Shown: positions 8,912-18,133, counted from the stretch's first letter. The stretch is 64,000 nt of DNA from Azospira sp. I13 (GCF_003112695.1 NZ_BFBP01000013.1:101385-165384), one strand, 5' to 3'. Translations and numbers: made by a program. The notes: generated from the sequence alone by a model not told the origin.

Positions 8912-9528
8912 CAGTTGGCCTCCGATGCATCGCCCCAGCGGGCCATGAGGGTGTGGGGAATCGCCAGCTGGTCGAGAATGCGGGCGACAACGAAATCCAC
9001 CAGGTCCTCGATACGCTGCGGGTGATGATAGAAGCCCGGGCTGGGGGGCAGGATGACCGCCCCGGCGCGGGAGAGGCGCAGCATGTTTTCCAGGTGGATG
9101 GTGGAGAACGGCGCCTCCCGGGGCACCAGCACCAGGGTGCGGCGCTCTTTCAGCACCACGTCGGCCGCCCGTTCGATGAGATTGTCCGAGAGGCCCTGGG
9201 CGATGGCTGCCAGGGTGCCCATGGAACAGGGACAGACCACCATGGCGTCCGGCGGATTGGAGCCGGAGGCCACCGGGGCGAACCACTCCTCCCGGCCATA
9301 GACTTCCAGGCTACCGGGCAGGCCAGCGTGGCGGCTGCGGAAATGGGCGGCCACTTCCTGGGGGCGGGAGGGCAGGTCCAGGGCCATTTCCTGTTTGGCG
9401 ACGATCTGGGCCGCCTGGGAATACAGCAGCTGTACCCGACAGCCGGCAGCCAGCAGGCATTCCAGGAGACGCACCCCGTAGGGCAGGCCGGAGGCGCCGG
9501 TGAAGGCGAGGCAGACAGTCTTAGGCAT
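8911..9528 (-). CDS. ubiX: Flavin prenyltransferase UbiX
   Basis: UbiX joins dimethylallyl phosphate to FMN, making the prenylated FMN cofactor that UbiD decarboxylases need, for example in ubiquinone synthesis. The 205-residue length is normal. The N-terminal [15 protein letters not shown] is the FMN-binding glycine motif. [16 protein letters not shown] and [18 protein letters not shown] are the conserved central motifs. The start overlaps the upstream transporter gene by 8 bp, and the stop overlaps the next gene. No ubiD lies in the window. Confidence 0.95.
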   Translation of the reverse strand: MPKTVCLAFTGASGLPYGVRLLECLLAAGCRVQLLYSQAAQIVAKQEMALDLPSRPQEVAAHFRSRHAGLPGSLEVYGREEWFAPVASGSNPPDAMVVCPCSMGTLAAIAQGLSDNLIERAADVVLKERRTLVLVPREAPFSTIHLENMLRLSRAGAVILPPSPGFYHHPQRIEDLVDFVVARILDQLAIPHTLMARWGDASEAN

Positions 9529-10105
9529 GATCGGTTTCCATTGGGGCGCCAGCAGGGGGCGGTTCAGCCAGGATGCGGGCGGCGATGAGCCCGTTCACCG
9601 TGCCAAAAAAGAGGGCCGCGCAGGCAAAGAGGGGGGCCAGGAGAAAGACCCCGTCATGGGGAATGAGCCACAGCCGGGCCAGCAGGAGTTGCCCCGCCAT
9701 GTGGGCGAAGGCGGCGATGATGGAAAGGCTGACCGGGCCAAAGGCCGCCCCAGGGCCCGCCCGCAACAGGGGCCGGGCCAGGCCCAGGGCCAGCAGGCTG
9801 GCCAGGGCGCCGGTGGCGGAGAGGAAGAAGCCCGGCGCCAGAAACTGGCCCAACAGCAGGCTACCCGCCAACACTCGCAAACCGGTGACCCAGACCGCCG
9901 CGCCCCAGCCGAAACGCAGCAGCACCACCAGGGTGACGATATTGGCGAGGCCCGGCTTGATCCCCGGCAGGGGCGTGGGAATCGCCGCATCCACCAGGGA
10001 GAGGCCAATGGCCGCCGCCGCCAGCCAGGCGATGCGGTGGTCTTCGGCACTGAGGGGAATGGTCAGGACCCGGGTCCCGGCCGGGTCAGTAACTGAGGGA
10101 GTCAT
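9521..10105 (-). CDS. Gx transporter family membrane protein
   Basis: A 194-residue hydrophobic protein with about five to six membrane segments. It resembles the Gx transporter family (also annotated as heptaprenyl diphosphate synthase component I), with [20 protein letters not shown] near residue 40. Proteins of this family are thought to be small-molecule importers. The gene overlaps the upstream NusG domain II gene by 20 bp and ubiX by 8 bp. The NusG_II-Gx pair recurs in many bacteria, often beside apbE or Rnf/Nqr-linked genes, but no such gene is present here. The substrate is unknown. The start ATG at 10105 gives [10 protein letters not shown]. Confidence 0.82.
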   Translation of the reverse strand: MTPSVTDPAGTRVLTIPLSAEDHRIAWLAAAAIGLSLVDAAIPTPLPGIKPGLANIVTLVVLLRFGWGAAVWVTGLRVLAGSLLLGQFLAPGFFLSATGALASLLALGLARPLLRAGPGAAFGPVSLSIIAAFAHMAGQLLLARLWLIPHDGVFLLAPLFACAALFFGTVNGLIAARILAEPPPAGAPMETDHA

Positions 10106-10523
10106 AGGCGGATGTGCGGCCAGCGATCTGCAGGCTGACGTGGTTGGGGGCGCAGATGGCGATTTCACCGGGGCGGGCCAGCCAGCCCTGGCGCACGCAG
10201 TACTGGCGCGGCCCCGGGTCGGCGGCAACCCGGGCCCGGCCGGGCTCCACCGTGATGACGGTGCTGCCCAGGGGGCCGGGCACTTCCAGGGTGCGGTGCT
10301 GCTGCAGGTCCAGCTCGGCGAAGACCTGACCGCCGCTGCGCACCACCGCCTTTTCCGCCCGCCCGCCCTGCCAGGCCAGGGGGAACAGGGCGGCACAGGC
10401 GGCGGCGCCGAGGCCCAGGGTCAGCCAGTCGCCGGGGCGCAGCAGGCCAAGCCAGAGGCGCCAGTCCGCGGGGGGGCGTGTCGCAGCGCCTGGGGATGCG
10501 GGGGGTGGGGAAGAGGCGCTCAC
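10086..10523 (-). CDS. NusG domain II-containing protein
   Basis: A 145-residue protein with a Pro/Ala-rich N-terminus, one membrane segment (DWLTLGLGAAACAALFPLAW) and an extracytoplasmic beta-rich domain. Motifs HRTLEVPG, VITVEPGRARV, YCVRQGWLARPGEIAICAPN and VSLQI match the NusG domain II family. It is not transcription factor NusG: the NGN domain is absent. The start is taken as GTG at 10523, 8 bp after the rapZ stop; no ATG is available. It is encoded directly before the Gx transporter, its usual partner. A role as a membrane-bound accessory to that transporter is inference. Confidence 0.8.
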   Translation of the reverse strand: MSASSPPPASPGAATRPPADWRLWLGLLRPGDWLTLGLGAAACAALFPLAWQGGRAEKAVVRSGGQVFAELDLQQHRTLEVPGPLGSTVITVEPGRARVAADPGPRQYCVRQGWLARPGEIAICAPNHVSLQIAGRTSAYDSLSY

Positions 10524-10530
10524 CGCCGGC

Positions 10531-11403
10531 TCACTTGCCGCCTTCGGCCAGCTGGCGGTGGCGCAGCAGTACCCGCAGGCCGTCGTCGCTGCTTTCCCCT
10601 TCGCCGTCGCGGAACTGGCGGGACAGCCATTCGGCCAGGTACACCGAGCGGTGCTGGCCGCCGGTACAGCCCACCGCCACCGTGAGGTAGCTGCGGCTAT
10701 CGCGGATGTAGCTGGGCAGCCACTGGGAGACGAAATGGAAAATGTCCGCCGCCATGCGCCCCACTTCGGGCTGGGCTTCCAGGTAGTCAATGACCGGCCG
10801 GTCGCGGCCGGTGAGGGGGCGCAGTTCCGGGTCGTAATGGGGGTTGGGCAGGCAGCGCACGTCGAAGACCAGGTCCGCATCCAGGGGAATGCCGTGCTTG
10901 AAGCCGAAGGACTGGAACAGCAGGGTGAGGCCGTGGCCCGGGTCCACCGCAATGAACTGCTTCACCCATTCGCGCAGGCTGGCAGCTTTCAGGTCGCTGG
11001 TGTCGATGTGGTGGCCGAGCGTGGCGATTTCTTCCAGCAGTTCCCGTTCCTCCCGGATCGCTTCCACCAGGGTGTGGCCCTCGTTCGCCAGGGGGTGGCG
11101 GCGGCGTGTTTCGGAGAAACGCTTGAGCAGGGTGTCGTCCTTGGTATCCAGGAAGAGAAAGCGCAGCTCCACCTTTTCCTTGAGATGGGCCAGCAGCTTG
11201 GGCAGTTCCCGGATGCCGGCGCCGCCCCGCACGTCCATGGCCACCCCCACCTTGTTGTAACCCTGGGCGGCAAGACAGTCGATGAGCTGCGGCAGCAGGC
11301 CGGAGGGCAGGTTGTCTACACAGTAGTAGCCGCCGTCCTCGAGGACGTTGAGGGCGATGGACTTGCCGGAACCGGAGAGGCCGGAAATAAGGACGAGATG
11401 CAT
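10531..11403 (-). CDS. rapZ: RNase adapter protein RapZ
   Basis: A 290-residue P-loop protein of the RapZ (YvcJ/YhbJ) family. Walker A GLSGSGKS is at residues 8-15. DNLP follows GGYYCV, and the C-terminal [16 protein letters not shown] is the conserved RapZ signature. In enterobacteria RapZ senses glucosamine-6-phosphate and presents sRNA to RNase E; in other bacteria the role is less clear. The start at 11403 (MHLVLISG) fits the family; an upstream in-frame start would add 27 unrelated residues. In many betaproteobacteria rapZ follows hprK and ptsN. Here neither is nearby and rapZ heads a six-gene operon. Confidence 0.95.
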   Translation of the reverse strand: MHLVLISGLSGSGKSIALNVLEDGGYYCVDNLPSGLLPQLIDCLAAQGYNKVGVAMDVRGGAGIRELPKLLAHLKEKVELRFLFLDTKDDTLLKRFSETRRRHPLANEGHTLVEAIREERELLEEIATLGHHIDTSDLKAASLREWVKQFIAVDPGHGLTLLFQSFGFKHGIPLDADLVFDVRCLPNPHYDPELRPLTGRDRPVIDYLEAQPEVGRMAADIFHFVSQWLPSYIRDSRSYLTVAVGCTGGQHRSVYLAEWLSRQFRDGEGESSDDGLRVLLRHRQLAEGGK

Positions 11404-11546
11404 GGCGGGAACGGGGTCGAGAAAACGCGATCGGGGGAGGTTCGTTTTGCTCCGCAGCATAGCGGCGGGGGCTTTCGCGATCAAGCCGCGGGGGCATACA
11501 CTGTCGGGTCCGGTTCGATTGCGAATCTTCGTGCAAGTTCATCACC

Positions 11547-12719
11547 ATGCCCGCTCCCGCCCTCCTGCCGATCCCCTTCCTGCCTGAACTCACCGCCCTG
11601 CGCCGGGATATCCACGCCCATCCCGAACTGGCCTTCGACGAAAGCCGCACCGCCGACATCGTTGCCCGGGAGCTGCTGCGCTACGGTATCGAAGTGCACC
11701 GGGGTATCGCCAAGACCGGCGTGGTGGGCATCCTGCGCAACGGGGAATCCAGCCGCGCCATTGGCCTGCGGGCCGACATGGATGCCCTGCCCCTGGATGA
11801 GAAGAACGAGTTTCCCCACCGCTCCCGTCATCACGGCAAGATGCACGCCTGCGGCCACGACGGCCATACCGCCCTGCTGCTGGGGGCCGCCCGCTGGCTG
11901 GCGGAGCACCGCAACTTCGACGGCACCGTGGTCTTCATCTTCCAGCCCGCCGAGGAGTCGGAGGGCGGCGCTGCCGTCATGATTGAGGACGGCCTGTTCG
12001 AGAAATTCACGGTGGATTCCGTTTACGGCCTGCACAACTGGCCCGGCATTCCCCTGGGCGAAATGGCCATCATGCCCGGCCCGGTGATGGCCGGCACCTG
12101 CGCTTTCGAGATCGCCATCCGCGGCCACGGCTGCCATGCCGCCATGCCCCACCAGGGGGTGGACCCCATCGTCGCCGGCAGCCAGCTGGTGCAGGCCCTG
12201 CAGACGGTGGTCAGCCGCACCCTGCATCCCTGCGAGTCGGCGGTGGTTTCCGTGACCCAGTTCCACGCCGGTTCCGCCTGGAACATCATTCCCGACGATG
12301 CCGTCCTGCGCGGCACCATCCGCACCTTCAAGCCGGAAGTGCAGGAAACCGTGGAGCGGGCCATCGAGCGCCTGGTCAGCGGCGTCGCCGCCGCCACCGG
12401 CGCCCAGATCGGCGTGACCTTCGACCACCGCTATCCCCCCACCGTCAATACGGCGCCGGAGGCCGAGCTGTGCCGCCAGGCCGCCCGGGCGGCGCTGGGG
12501 GCCGGCAAGGTCATTACCGACGCCCTGCCCTCCATGGGGGCAGAAGACTTTGCCTACATGCTGCGGGAAAAGCCCGGCTGCTATGTCTGGCTGGGCAATG
12601 GCCCGGGTACCGGCGGCTGCACCCTGCACAACCCCCACTACGACTTCAACGACGAGGCCCTGGCCGTGGGCATCACCTATTGGGTGAGCCTGGTGGAAAC
12701 CGCCCTCAAGCCGGCCTAG
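11547..12719 (+). CDS. M20 family amidohydrolase (hippurate hydrolase-like)
   Basis: A 390-residue M20D metallo-amidohydrolase, the family of hippurate hydrolases, N-acyl amino acid deacylases and IAA-amino acid hydrolases. Metal-site residues are visible: Cys102 and His104 in HACGHDGH, Glu136-Glu137 in PAEESEGG, His163 in YGLHNWP, and a late His in CTLHNPHYDFND. The N-terminal LRRDIHAHPELAFDE is the family signature. The reaction is hydrolysis of an amide bond in an N-acylated amino acid; the exact substrate is uncertain. The gene is divergent from rapZ and its 3' end overlaps the convergent gene at 12706 by 14 bp. Confidence 0.92.
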   Translation: MPAPALLPIPFLPELTALRRDIHAHPELAFDESRTADIVARELLRYGIEVHRGIAKTGVVGILRNGESSRAIGLRADMDALPLDEKNEFPHRSRHHGKMHACGHDGHTALLLGAARWLAEHRNFDGTVVFIFQPAEESEGGAAVMIEDGLFEKFTVDSVYGLHNWPGIPLGEMAIMPGPVMAGTCAFEIAIRGHGCHAAMPHQGVDPIVAGSQLVQALQTVVSRTLHPCESAVVSVTQFHAGSAWNIIPDDAVLRGTIRTFKPEVQETVERAIERLVSGVAAATGAQIGVTFDHRYPPTVNTAPEAELCRQAARAALGAGKVITDALPSMGAEDFAYMLREKPGCYVWLGNGPGTGGCTLHNPHYDFNDEALAVGITYWVSLVETALKPA

Positions 12720-13605
12720 CGCCGGTCGCCGAGGTGGCTTGGCCCCCCGCTGCGTTGGCCTTCAGGGCGACGTAGCGGTCGCTGATGAACTGCTCGATGG
12801 CCTGGGTGAGGGCTTCGCCCCGCAGGCTGCCGGCCAGGTCACGGGCCTTGCCGACGAATTCCGTGGCGCCGATTCCCGCCTTTTCCGCCATCGCCGTCCA
12901 CATGGACTGGCCGGGTTCCAGCCGCACGGCCGGCATCTTCAGCCCCGCCTCCTGCCAGCGCTGCTTCCAGCCCGCCATCATGTCGGGGATGGCCGGGGTA
13001 TTGGCGGAGGCCTCGGCATCGGCTGTTGGCTTCGGGGTCGAAGGGTTGGCCGCTTCTTGCTGCTTGGTCAGCACGGCCATGGCCTGGGAAATATCCAGCT
13101 CCCGCTGGGCATCCGCCTCGGTCATGGGTTGCTTCCAGCCTTCCAGTTGGACTCTGACGGTGAGGTTGAGCAGGCGGTTGAAACGGGCGTTCTGGGCCGG
13201 GTCCATGTTGTCGTGGCCGATGGCCTTCATTTCGGCCTTGAACTGATCCAGCAGGGCCTGGTTTTCCGGCAGCAGGGGCAGGTTGGAAACGCTGTTGGGC
13301 AGGTAGCCATCACCGATGCCCGGCGCGGCGCGGCGCTCGTCCAGCCGCGCCTGGGCCTCGGCCATGATGTCGGCGGGGAAATCCTGGCGGGTCCAGTAGG
13401 CCGCATCCGGCAAGGCCAGGCCCCGGGGGCGGTCATTTTTTGCCGCCTCCCGGGCAGCGGCGGAAATCGACACCTGGGTGCTGGCCTGGTCCGTGCCGCT
13501 GGCGGCGGCGCTGCTGGCCGCTGTCTGGCGGGCGCGGAAGGTGGCGGCGCTGATCTGGTAGATGCCGGCCAGCCCGGCGTTGCTGAGGGGGGCGGTGCTG
13601 CCCAT
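12706..13605 (-). CDS. Unknown protein with VSISxxAR and LALPD motifs
   Basis: I do not recognise a family for this 299-residue protein. The Ser/Ala-rich N-terminus contains VSISAAAR at 45-52 and LALPD at 63-67, the same motifs in the same order as the protein at 6422-7000. The middle is helical (MKAIGHDNMDPAQNARFNRLLNL), a Pro/Ala-rich linker follows at about residues 187-205, and a C-terminal helical part (AEKAGIGATEFVGKARDLAG) ends in a low-complexity tail. No membrane segment or signal peptide is visible. The start at 13605 has GGGAG upstream. It stands apart from any operon. Confidence 0.7.
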   Translation of the reverse strand: MGSTAPLSNAGLAGIYQISAATFRARQTAASSAAASGTDQASTQVSISAAAREAAKNDRPRGLALPDAAYWTRQDFPADIMAEAQARLDERRAAPGIGDGYLPNSVSNLPLLPENQALLDQFKAEMKAIGHDNMDPAQNARFNRLLNLTVRVQLEGWKQPMTEADAQRELDISQAMAVLTKQQEAANPSTPKPTADAEASANTPAIPDMMAGWKQRWQEAGLKMPAVRLEPGQSMWTAMAEKAGIGATEFVGKARDLAGSLRGEALTQAIEQFISDRYVALKANAAGGQATSATGARPA

Positions 13606-13811
13606 GAAGGTTCTCCCGGTGCGGCAAAGTCTGCCGTCATAGTGGTCGCTGCCTGGTGTTATGCAGGGACCATGCCAGGGGAATTGGGGGGTAGTACGGG
13701 ATAAGACGGGATAGGACTGGCCACCGCAGGTGCGCACGGGCTGATGGGAGCAGCCGGGGTCGCCGGCCGCTTCTCCCGCTTTCGCTACTTTCCCGGCGCC
13801 AAGCTCGCGGG

Positions 13812-14750
13812 TTAGCCGGCCACCAGCCAGCCGTCCTCCTGCCGCAGGGCGCCCGACTTGAGGAGGTCGCCTTGCAGCCACTCCGCCGTTTCCTCCGGGT
13901 CCAGGCCCAGGTAACGGGCAGCTACGGAATGGGCGAAGGGCAGGCTGGCGATGAGGTTCGGCAGCTCCGCCTGTTTTACCCGGCGCTTTTCCAGCAGGTA
14001 GAACACCAGCATGACCTTGAGCGCATGGCGTGCCAGGCGCTCAAGGGAACCTTCGAAGCCGGCCAGGCGGGAGTAGGCCCGGGTGAAGCTTTCCTCCACG
14101 TCGGCAAAGGGGGCGCCATGGCCGGGAATGACGCTGCGGATGGGCAGGCGGGCCAGCATGTCCAGGGTTTCGCGCGTGGTCTTGAGGCCGTCCGGGTTGC
14201 CCAGCAGCTCGGCGAAGATGACGCCGAAACCATCCTGCCACAGGGCATCGCCGGAAATGAGGATGCCCTCGTCGGCATTGAAGTAGGCCAGGGCGTCCAT
14301 GTCGTGGCCCGGTACCGCCAGGGCCTGCCAGCTCAGACCGCCCAGGCCCAGGACGTCCCCCGGGGCAATGGTGGCATCGTGCTGGAAGCGGGCCGATTGC
14401 TGGCCGAGGGGCGAGAGCAGCAGGGCTTCTTCATCCCATTCGGCAATGGCCGCCGACATGCCGGTGGGCACCAGCACCTGGCAGCCGGTGGCGTGTTTCA
14501 GGGCCGCGTTGCCGCCGATATGGTCGGAGTGGGAGTGGGTGTTGATGAGCCGGGTCAGGCGCCGGCCATCCAGGGCCCTTTCCACCAGGGCCAGGGTCTG
14601 GGCGGCGTGGGAGACATAGCCGCTATCCACCAGGGTGGCCTCTTCGTCGTCAATGAAGAGGACATTGTTGGAGGAGAGCCAGCCCCGTTCCAGCACCTGG
14701 ATCGTGTCGGGCAGCCGCGGCGGCGGGGTGTGTTGGGTGGGTGGGGCCAT
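13812..14750 (-). CDS. MBL-fold metallo-hydrolase
   Basis: A 312-residue metallo-beta-lactamase-fold hydrolase. The metal-binding motif THSHSDHIGG (HxHxDH) is near residue 80. PGHDMDALAYF and SGDALWQDGFG supply the later His and Asp ligands, and IPGHGAPF the last His. The C-terminal helical part (KRRVKQAELPNLIASLPF) looks like the winged-helix tail seen in several hydrolases of this fold. The start at 14750 overlaps the stop of the upstream DUF1289 gene (ATGA), so the two are coupled. The substrate is unknown; thioesters, lactones and phosphodiesters are all possible. Confidence 0.88.
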   Translation of the reverse strand: MAPPTQHTPPPRLPDTIQVLERGWLSSNNVLFIDDEEATLVDSGYVSHAAQTLALVERALDGRRLTRLINTHSHSDHIGGNAALKHATGCQVLVPTGMSAAIAEWDEEALLLSPLGQQSARFQHDATIAPGDVLGLGGLSWQALAVPGHDMDALAYFNADEGILISGDALWQDGFGVIFAELLGNPDGLKTTRETLDMLARLPIRSVIPGHGAPFADVEESFTRAYSRLAGFEGSLERLARHALKVMLVFYLLEKRRVKQAELPNLIASLPFAHSVAARYLGLDPEETAEWLQGDLLKSGALRQEDGWLVAG

Positions 14751-14944
14751 CAGTCGCTGCCTCCGCTGATTTCTGCCTGCACATTGGCGGGCAGAGGAGC
14801 CTCCGGCGCAGCCGGGGGCAAGGGTTGGGGAGTGGGCACCGGTTCCGGATCGCCAAAGATTTCGGCTTCGCTGCGGCCGCAGCCGAGGCAGTAGCCATCT
14901 TCCATGGTGCACACGCCGATGCAGGGATTGTTCTCGTCGCTCAC
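14750..14944 (-). CDS. DUF1289 family protein
   Basis: A 64-residue protein whose first half is the DUF1289 module: NPCIGVCTMEDGYCLGCGR contains four cysteines in a C-x3-C-x6-C-x2-C pattern that may bind metal. The second half is a Pro/Ala-rich tail (PVPTPQPLPPAAPEAP). The start is GTG at 14944, as no ATG is available. It sits between a second DUF1289 gene (7 bp upstream) and the MBL-fold hydrolase, with an ATGA overlap into the latter. The function of the family is not established. Confidence 0.82.
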   Translation of the reverse strand: MSDENNPCIGVCTMEDGYCLGCGRSEAEIFGDPEPVPTPQPLPPAAPEAPLPANVQAEISGGSD

Positions 14945-14951
14945 GGGGCAC

Positions 14952-15155
14952 TCACTTGCAGAAGCTGTCGGCGGCATCGCCCCAGGGGTCGTGGGCGACG
15001 CGGCGCTGTTCCACTTCGGCCAGCACGGCCAGACGGGTTTCGTCGGAGGCGCCGGCCCAGGTGGCGATTTCGTCCAGGGTACGGAAGCAGCCCCGGCAGA
15101 GGCCGGAGGTGGCATCCATCTGGCAGATGTTGATACAGGGGGAGGCGACAGCCAT
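14952..15155 (-). CDS. DUF1289 family protein
   Basis: A 67-residue DUF1289 protein: SPCINICQMDATSGLCRGCFRTLDEIATW has the C-x3-C-x7-C-x2-C pattern, followed by the usual short helical tail. This is the canonical member, close in length to the E. coli YdhL type. ATG at 15155 is chosen; an in-frame ATG at 15170 would add five residues. It heads the three-gene run DUF1289-DUF1289-MBL hydrolase. Having two DUF1289 genes in tandem is unusual. Confidence 0.85.
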   Translation of the reverse strand: MAVASPCINICQMDATSGLCRGCFRTLDEIATWAGASDETRLAVLAEVEQRRVAHDPWGDAADSFCK

Positions 15156-15177
15156 GTTTTTCAGTCTCATTGACAAC

Positions 15178-15202
15178 AAAAAGGGCGAGGTAGACCTCGC
15201 CC
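15178..15202 (-). terminator. Rho-independent terminator of the leucine-catabolism operon
   Basis: Read on the minus strand, GGGCGAGGT and ACCTCGCCC (positions 15202-15183) form a 9-bp stem with a 2-nt loop, followed by five T residues (15182-15178). It lies 19 bp after the mvaB stop codon and before the DUF1289 genes. Confidence 0.92.
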
Positions 15203-15220
15203 CGGGGCGCCGGTTCAGGC

Positions 15221-16129
15221 TTATCCGGCGCACTTGGCGAGCAGGGCCCGGGCTGCCTTGGAGGCGGGCTCCCGGCCCAGGTGGGCGGAGATGAAGGCGC
15301 CCGCCGCCACCAGCTGGTCCAGGTCGATGCCGGTGTGGATGCCCAGGCCGTTGAGCAGATAGACCACGTCCTCTGTGGCCACGTTCCCCGAGGCCCCCTG
15401 GGCATAGGGGCAGCCCCCCAGGCCGGCGACGGAGGCATCGAATACGGCCAAGCCCATCTGCAGGGAGGCGTAGATGTTGGCCACCGCCATGCCGTAGGTG
15501 TCGTGGTAGTGGCCGGCGAGCTTGGCCATGGGCACGTGGCGGGCGCAGGCTTCCAGCAGGCGGGAGACGCTGGCAGGATTGCCGACGCCGATGGTGTCCC
15601 CCAGGGAGACTTCGTAGCAGCCCATGTCGTAGAGAATCTTCGCCACTTCGGCGGCCTTCTCCGGCGCCACCGCACCTTCATAGGGACAGCCGACAACGCA
15701 GGAAACGTAGCCCCGCACCTTGATCTCCAGGGCCGAGGCCGAGGCAACGATGGGTTCGAAGCGCTTCAGGCTTTCAGCGATGGAGCAGTTGATGTTCTTC
15801 TGGGAAAAGGCTTCGGAGGCAGCACCGAAGATGGCCACCTCGGTGGCCCCGGCCTCCACCGCCGAGTCGAAGCCCTTGAGGTTGGGGGTCAGCACCGGGT
15901 AGGCCACCCCGGGCTGCTTACGGATGCCGCGCAGCACTTCGCTGTTGTCCCCCATCTGGGGCACCCACTTGGGGGAAACGAAGGAGGTGGCCTCCACCGC
16001 CGGCAGGCCGGCGGTGGCCAAGCGTTCGATCAGTTCGATCTTCACGGCAGCGGGCACCACCTGCTTTTCATTCTGCAGGCCGTCCCGGGGGCCGACCTCA
16101 ACGATTTTCACGTGCTGGGGCAGGGTCAT
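15221..16129 (-). CDS. mvaB: Hydroxymethylglutaryl-CoA lyase
   Basis: Splits HMG-CoA into acetyl-CoA and acetoacetate, the last step of leucine breakdown. The 302-residue protein has the signature [13 protein letters not shown] near residue 11. Metal ligands lie in HYHDTYGMA, and the catalytic Cys is in [19 protein letters not shown], the HMG-CoA lyase active-site loop. It is a TIM-barrel enzyme acting in the cytoplasm. It is last in the liu operon, 9 bp after the biotin-carboxylase subunit gene, and is followed by a strong terminator. Confidence 0.96.
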   Translation of the reverse strand: MTLPQHVKIVEVGPRDGLQNEKQVVPAAVKIELIERLATAGLPAVEATSFVSPKWVPQMGDNSEVLRGIRKQPGVAYPVLTPNLKGFDSAVEAGATEVAIFGAASEAFSQKNINCSIAESLKRFEPIVASASALEIKVRGYVSCVVGCPYEGAVAPEKAAEVAKILYDMGCYEVSLGDTIGVGNPASVSRLLEACARHVPMAKLAGHYHDTYGMAVANIYASLQMGLAVFDASVAGLGGCPYAQGASGNVATEDVVYLLNGLGIHTGIDLDQLVAAGAFISAHLGREPASKAARALLAKCAG

Positions 16130-16138
16130 TTCGCGCTC

Positions 16139-18133
16139 CTAGGCTGCCTCGAAATCCACCAACTCCGCCCCATCGGCCACCTGCTCGCCGACGGCGAAGC
16201 GGAAGGCCTTGAGGGTGCCGGTCTTGGGGGCGGTGATGGTGTGTTCCATTTTCATGGCTTCGAGAATGAGCAGTGGCGCGCCCTTCTCTACCGGCCCGGG
16301 TTGGGCCAGCAAGGCCACCACCTTGCCCGGCATGGGGGCGGTGAGGCCGCCACCCTGGGCGCCGCCGGCCTCCACCAGGTGCAAGGGGTCGTGGCGTTCG
16401 ATGACATAGGTGCCGCCGTTGAGGAAGATGTGGCGCTTCTCGGCGACGGCCACCACGCTGGCCATCAGACGCCGGTCGTCCAGTTCTACCGCCAGGCGGT
16501 CGTGGGCCAGGAGGCGGCCGCGGGCCAGGACGGTTTCATTACGCAGGGTCAGCACCCAACCATCGGCGGCGTAGGCCACCCCCACGTCCACCTGGGTCTC
16601 GCCGACCCGGTAGCTGACGGTGCGGCGGGCGGCGATGTTCATGCGCCAGCCGTCCCGCTGGCTCCAGGGGGACCAGGGATCGCCGCTGCGCTGGCTGGCC
16701 GCAACCGCGTCGTCCTGTTCCCGCAGCAGGCCAGCCACAGTGGCGATGAGGAAGACATCCCGGGGCAGCTCGGCCTCGGCGGGGAAGAGGAAGTCCTTCT
16801 GCCGTTCGATCAGGCCCGTATCCAGGTCGGCGCCGGCAAAGGCCGGGCAGGCTACCAGGCGGGAGAGGAAGTCGATGTTGGTGGTCACCCCCACCACCCG
16901 GTAGTCGGCCAGGGCCTGGCGCATGCGGGCCAGGGCGGCCTCCCGGTCTTCGTCCCAGACGATCAGCTTGGCGATCATGGGGTCGTAGTGGGGCGTGATC
17001 TCGTCGCCCTCCTCGACGCCAGTATCGACCCGCACATGCAGCCCCTCGGCCGGCGGGGCCAGATGCAACAGGCGTCCAGTGGAAGGGAGGAAGCCCTTGT
17101 TGGCGTCCTCGGCGTAGATGCGGGCCTCCAGGGCATGGCCGCGGATTTCCAGCTGTTCCTGTTTCAGCGGCAGGGGCTCGCCGGCGGCCACCCGCAACTG
17201 CCATTCCACCAGGTCCTGGCCGGTGATCATTTCGGTGACCGGGTGTTCCACCTGGAGGCGGGTGTTCATCTCCATGAAGTAGAAGGAGCCATCCTGGTTG
17301 GCGATGAACTCCACGGTGCCGGCACCCACATAGCCCACCGCCTTGGCGGCGGCTACGGCGGCCTCGCCCATCTGGCGGCGGCGCTCGGCCGGCATGCCGG
17401 GGGCGGGAGCCTCTTCCAGCACCTTCTGGTGGCGGCGCTGCACCGAGCAGTCCCGCTCGAAGAGATAGACGCAGTTGCCCTGGGTGTCGCCGAAGACCTG
17501 GATTTCGATGTGGCGCGGGCGGGTGATGTATTTCTCCACCAGCACGTGGTCGTCGCCGAAGGAGGAACGGGCCTCCCGCTGGCAGGAGGCCAGGGCGGCG
17601 ATGAAGTCCTCGCCCTTTTCCACCAGACGCATGCCCTTGCCGCCACCGCCGGCGGCGGCCTTGATCAGCACCGGGTAGCCGATGGCGTCGGCCTGCTGCT
17701 TGAGGAATTCGGGGTCCTGGTTATCGCCGTGGTAGCCGGGAGTGAGGGGCACCGCGGCCTTTTCCATGAGGGCCTTGGCGGCGCTCTTGGAACCCATGGC
17801 GCGGATGGCGGAAGCGGGCGGGCCAATGAAGACCACGCCGGCGGCGGCGCAGGCTTCGGCGAATTCCTCGTTCTCGGAGAGGAAACCGTAGCCCGGGTGG
17901 ATGGCCTGGGCGCCGGTACGCTTGGCTGCGTCGAGAATTTTCTCGGCCACCAGATAGGATTCCCGCGCCGCGGCCGGGCCCAGCAACACCGCCTCGTCGG
18001 CCAGGCGCACATGGCGGGCGTTGGCATCGGCCTCGGAATATACGGCGACGGTGCGAATGCCCATGCGGCGGGCGGTTTTAATCACACGGCAGGCGATCTC
18101 GCCGCGATTGGCAATCAGGATCTTGCTGAACAT
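16139..18133 (-). CDS. liuD: Methylcrotonyl-CoA carboxylase biotin-containing subunit
   Basis: A 664-residue alpha subunit: biotin carboxylase domain (ILIANRGEIACRVIKTARR at the start; KAAAGGGGKGMRLV ATP-grasp loop; EMNTRLQVEHPVTE) over about residues 1-445, then a linker, and a C-terminal biotinyl domain with EAMKMEHTI, where the Lys carries biotin. With the beta subunit (19008-20615) it carboxylates 3-methylcrotonyl-CoA. Propionyl- or geranyl-CoA carboxylases have similar subunits. The neighbouring ivd, liuC and mvaB genes identify this as the leucine enzyme. Confidence 0.94.
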   Translation of the reverse strand: MFSKILIANRGEIACRVIKTARRMGIRTVAVYSEADANARHVRLADEAVLLGPAAARESYLVAEKILDAAKRTGAQAIHPGYGFLSENEEFAEACAAAGVVFIGPPASAIRAMGSKSAAKALMEKAAVPLTPGYHGDNQDPEFLKQQADAIGYPVLIKAAAGGGGKGMRLVEKGEDFIAALASCQREARSSFGDDHVLVEKYITRPRHIEIQVFGDTQGNCVYLFERDCSVQRRHQKVLEEAPAPGMPAERRRQMGEAAVAAAKAVGYVGAGTVEFIANQDGSFYFMEMNTRLQVEHPVTEMITGQDLVEWQLRVAAGEPLPLKQEQLEIRGHALEARIYAEDANKGFLPSTGRLLHLAPPAEGLHVRVDTGVEEGDEITPHYDPMIAKLIVWDEDREAALARMRQALADYRVVGVTTNIDFLSRLVACPAFAGADLDTGLIERQKDFLFPAEAELPRDVFLIATVAGLLREQDDAVAASQRSGDPWSPWSQRDGWRMNIAARRTVSYRVGETQVDVGVAYAADGWVLTLRNETVLARGRLLAHDRLAVELDDRRLMASVVAVAEKRHIFLNGGTYVIERHDPLHLVEAGGAQGGGLTAPMPGKVVALLAQPGPVEKGAPLLILEAMKMEHTITAPKTGTLKAFRFAVGEQVADGAELVDFEAA

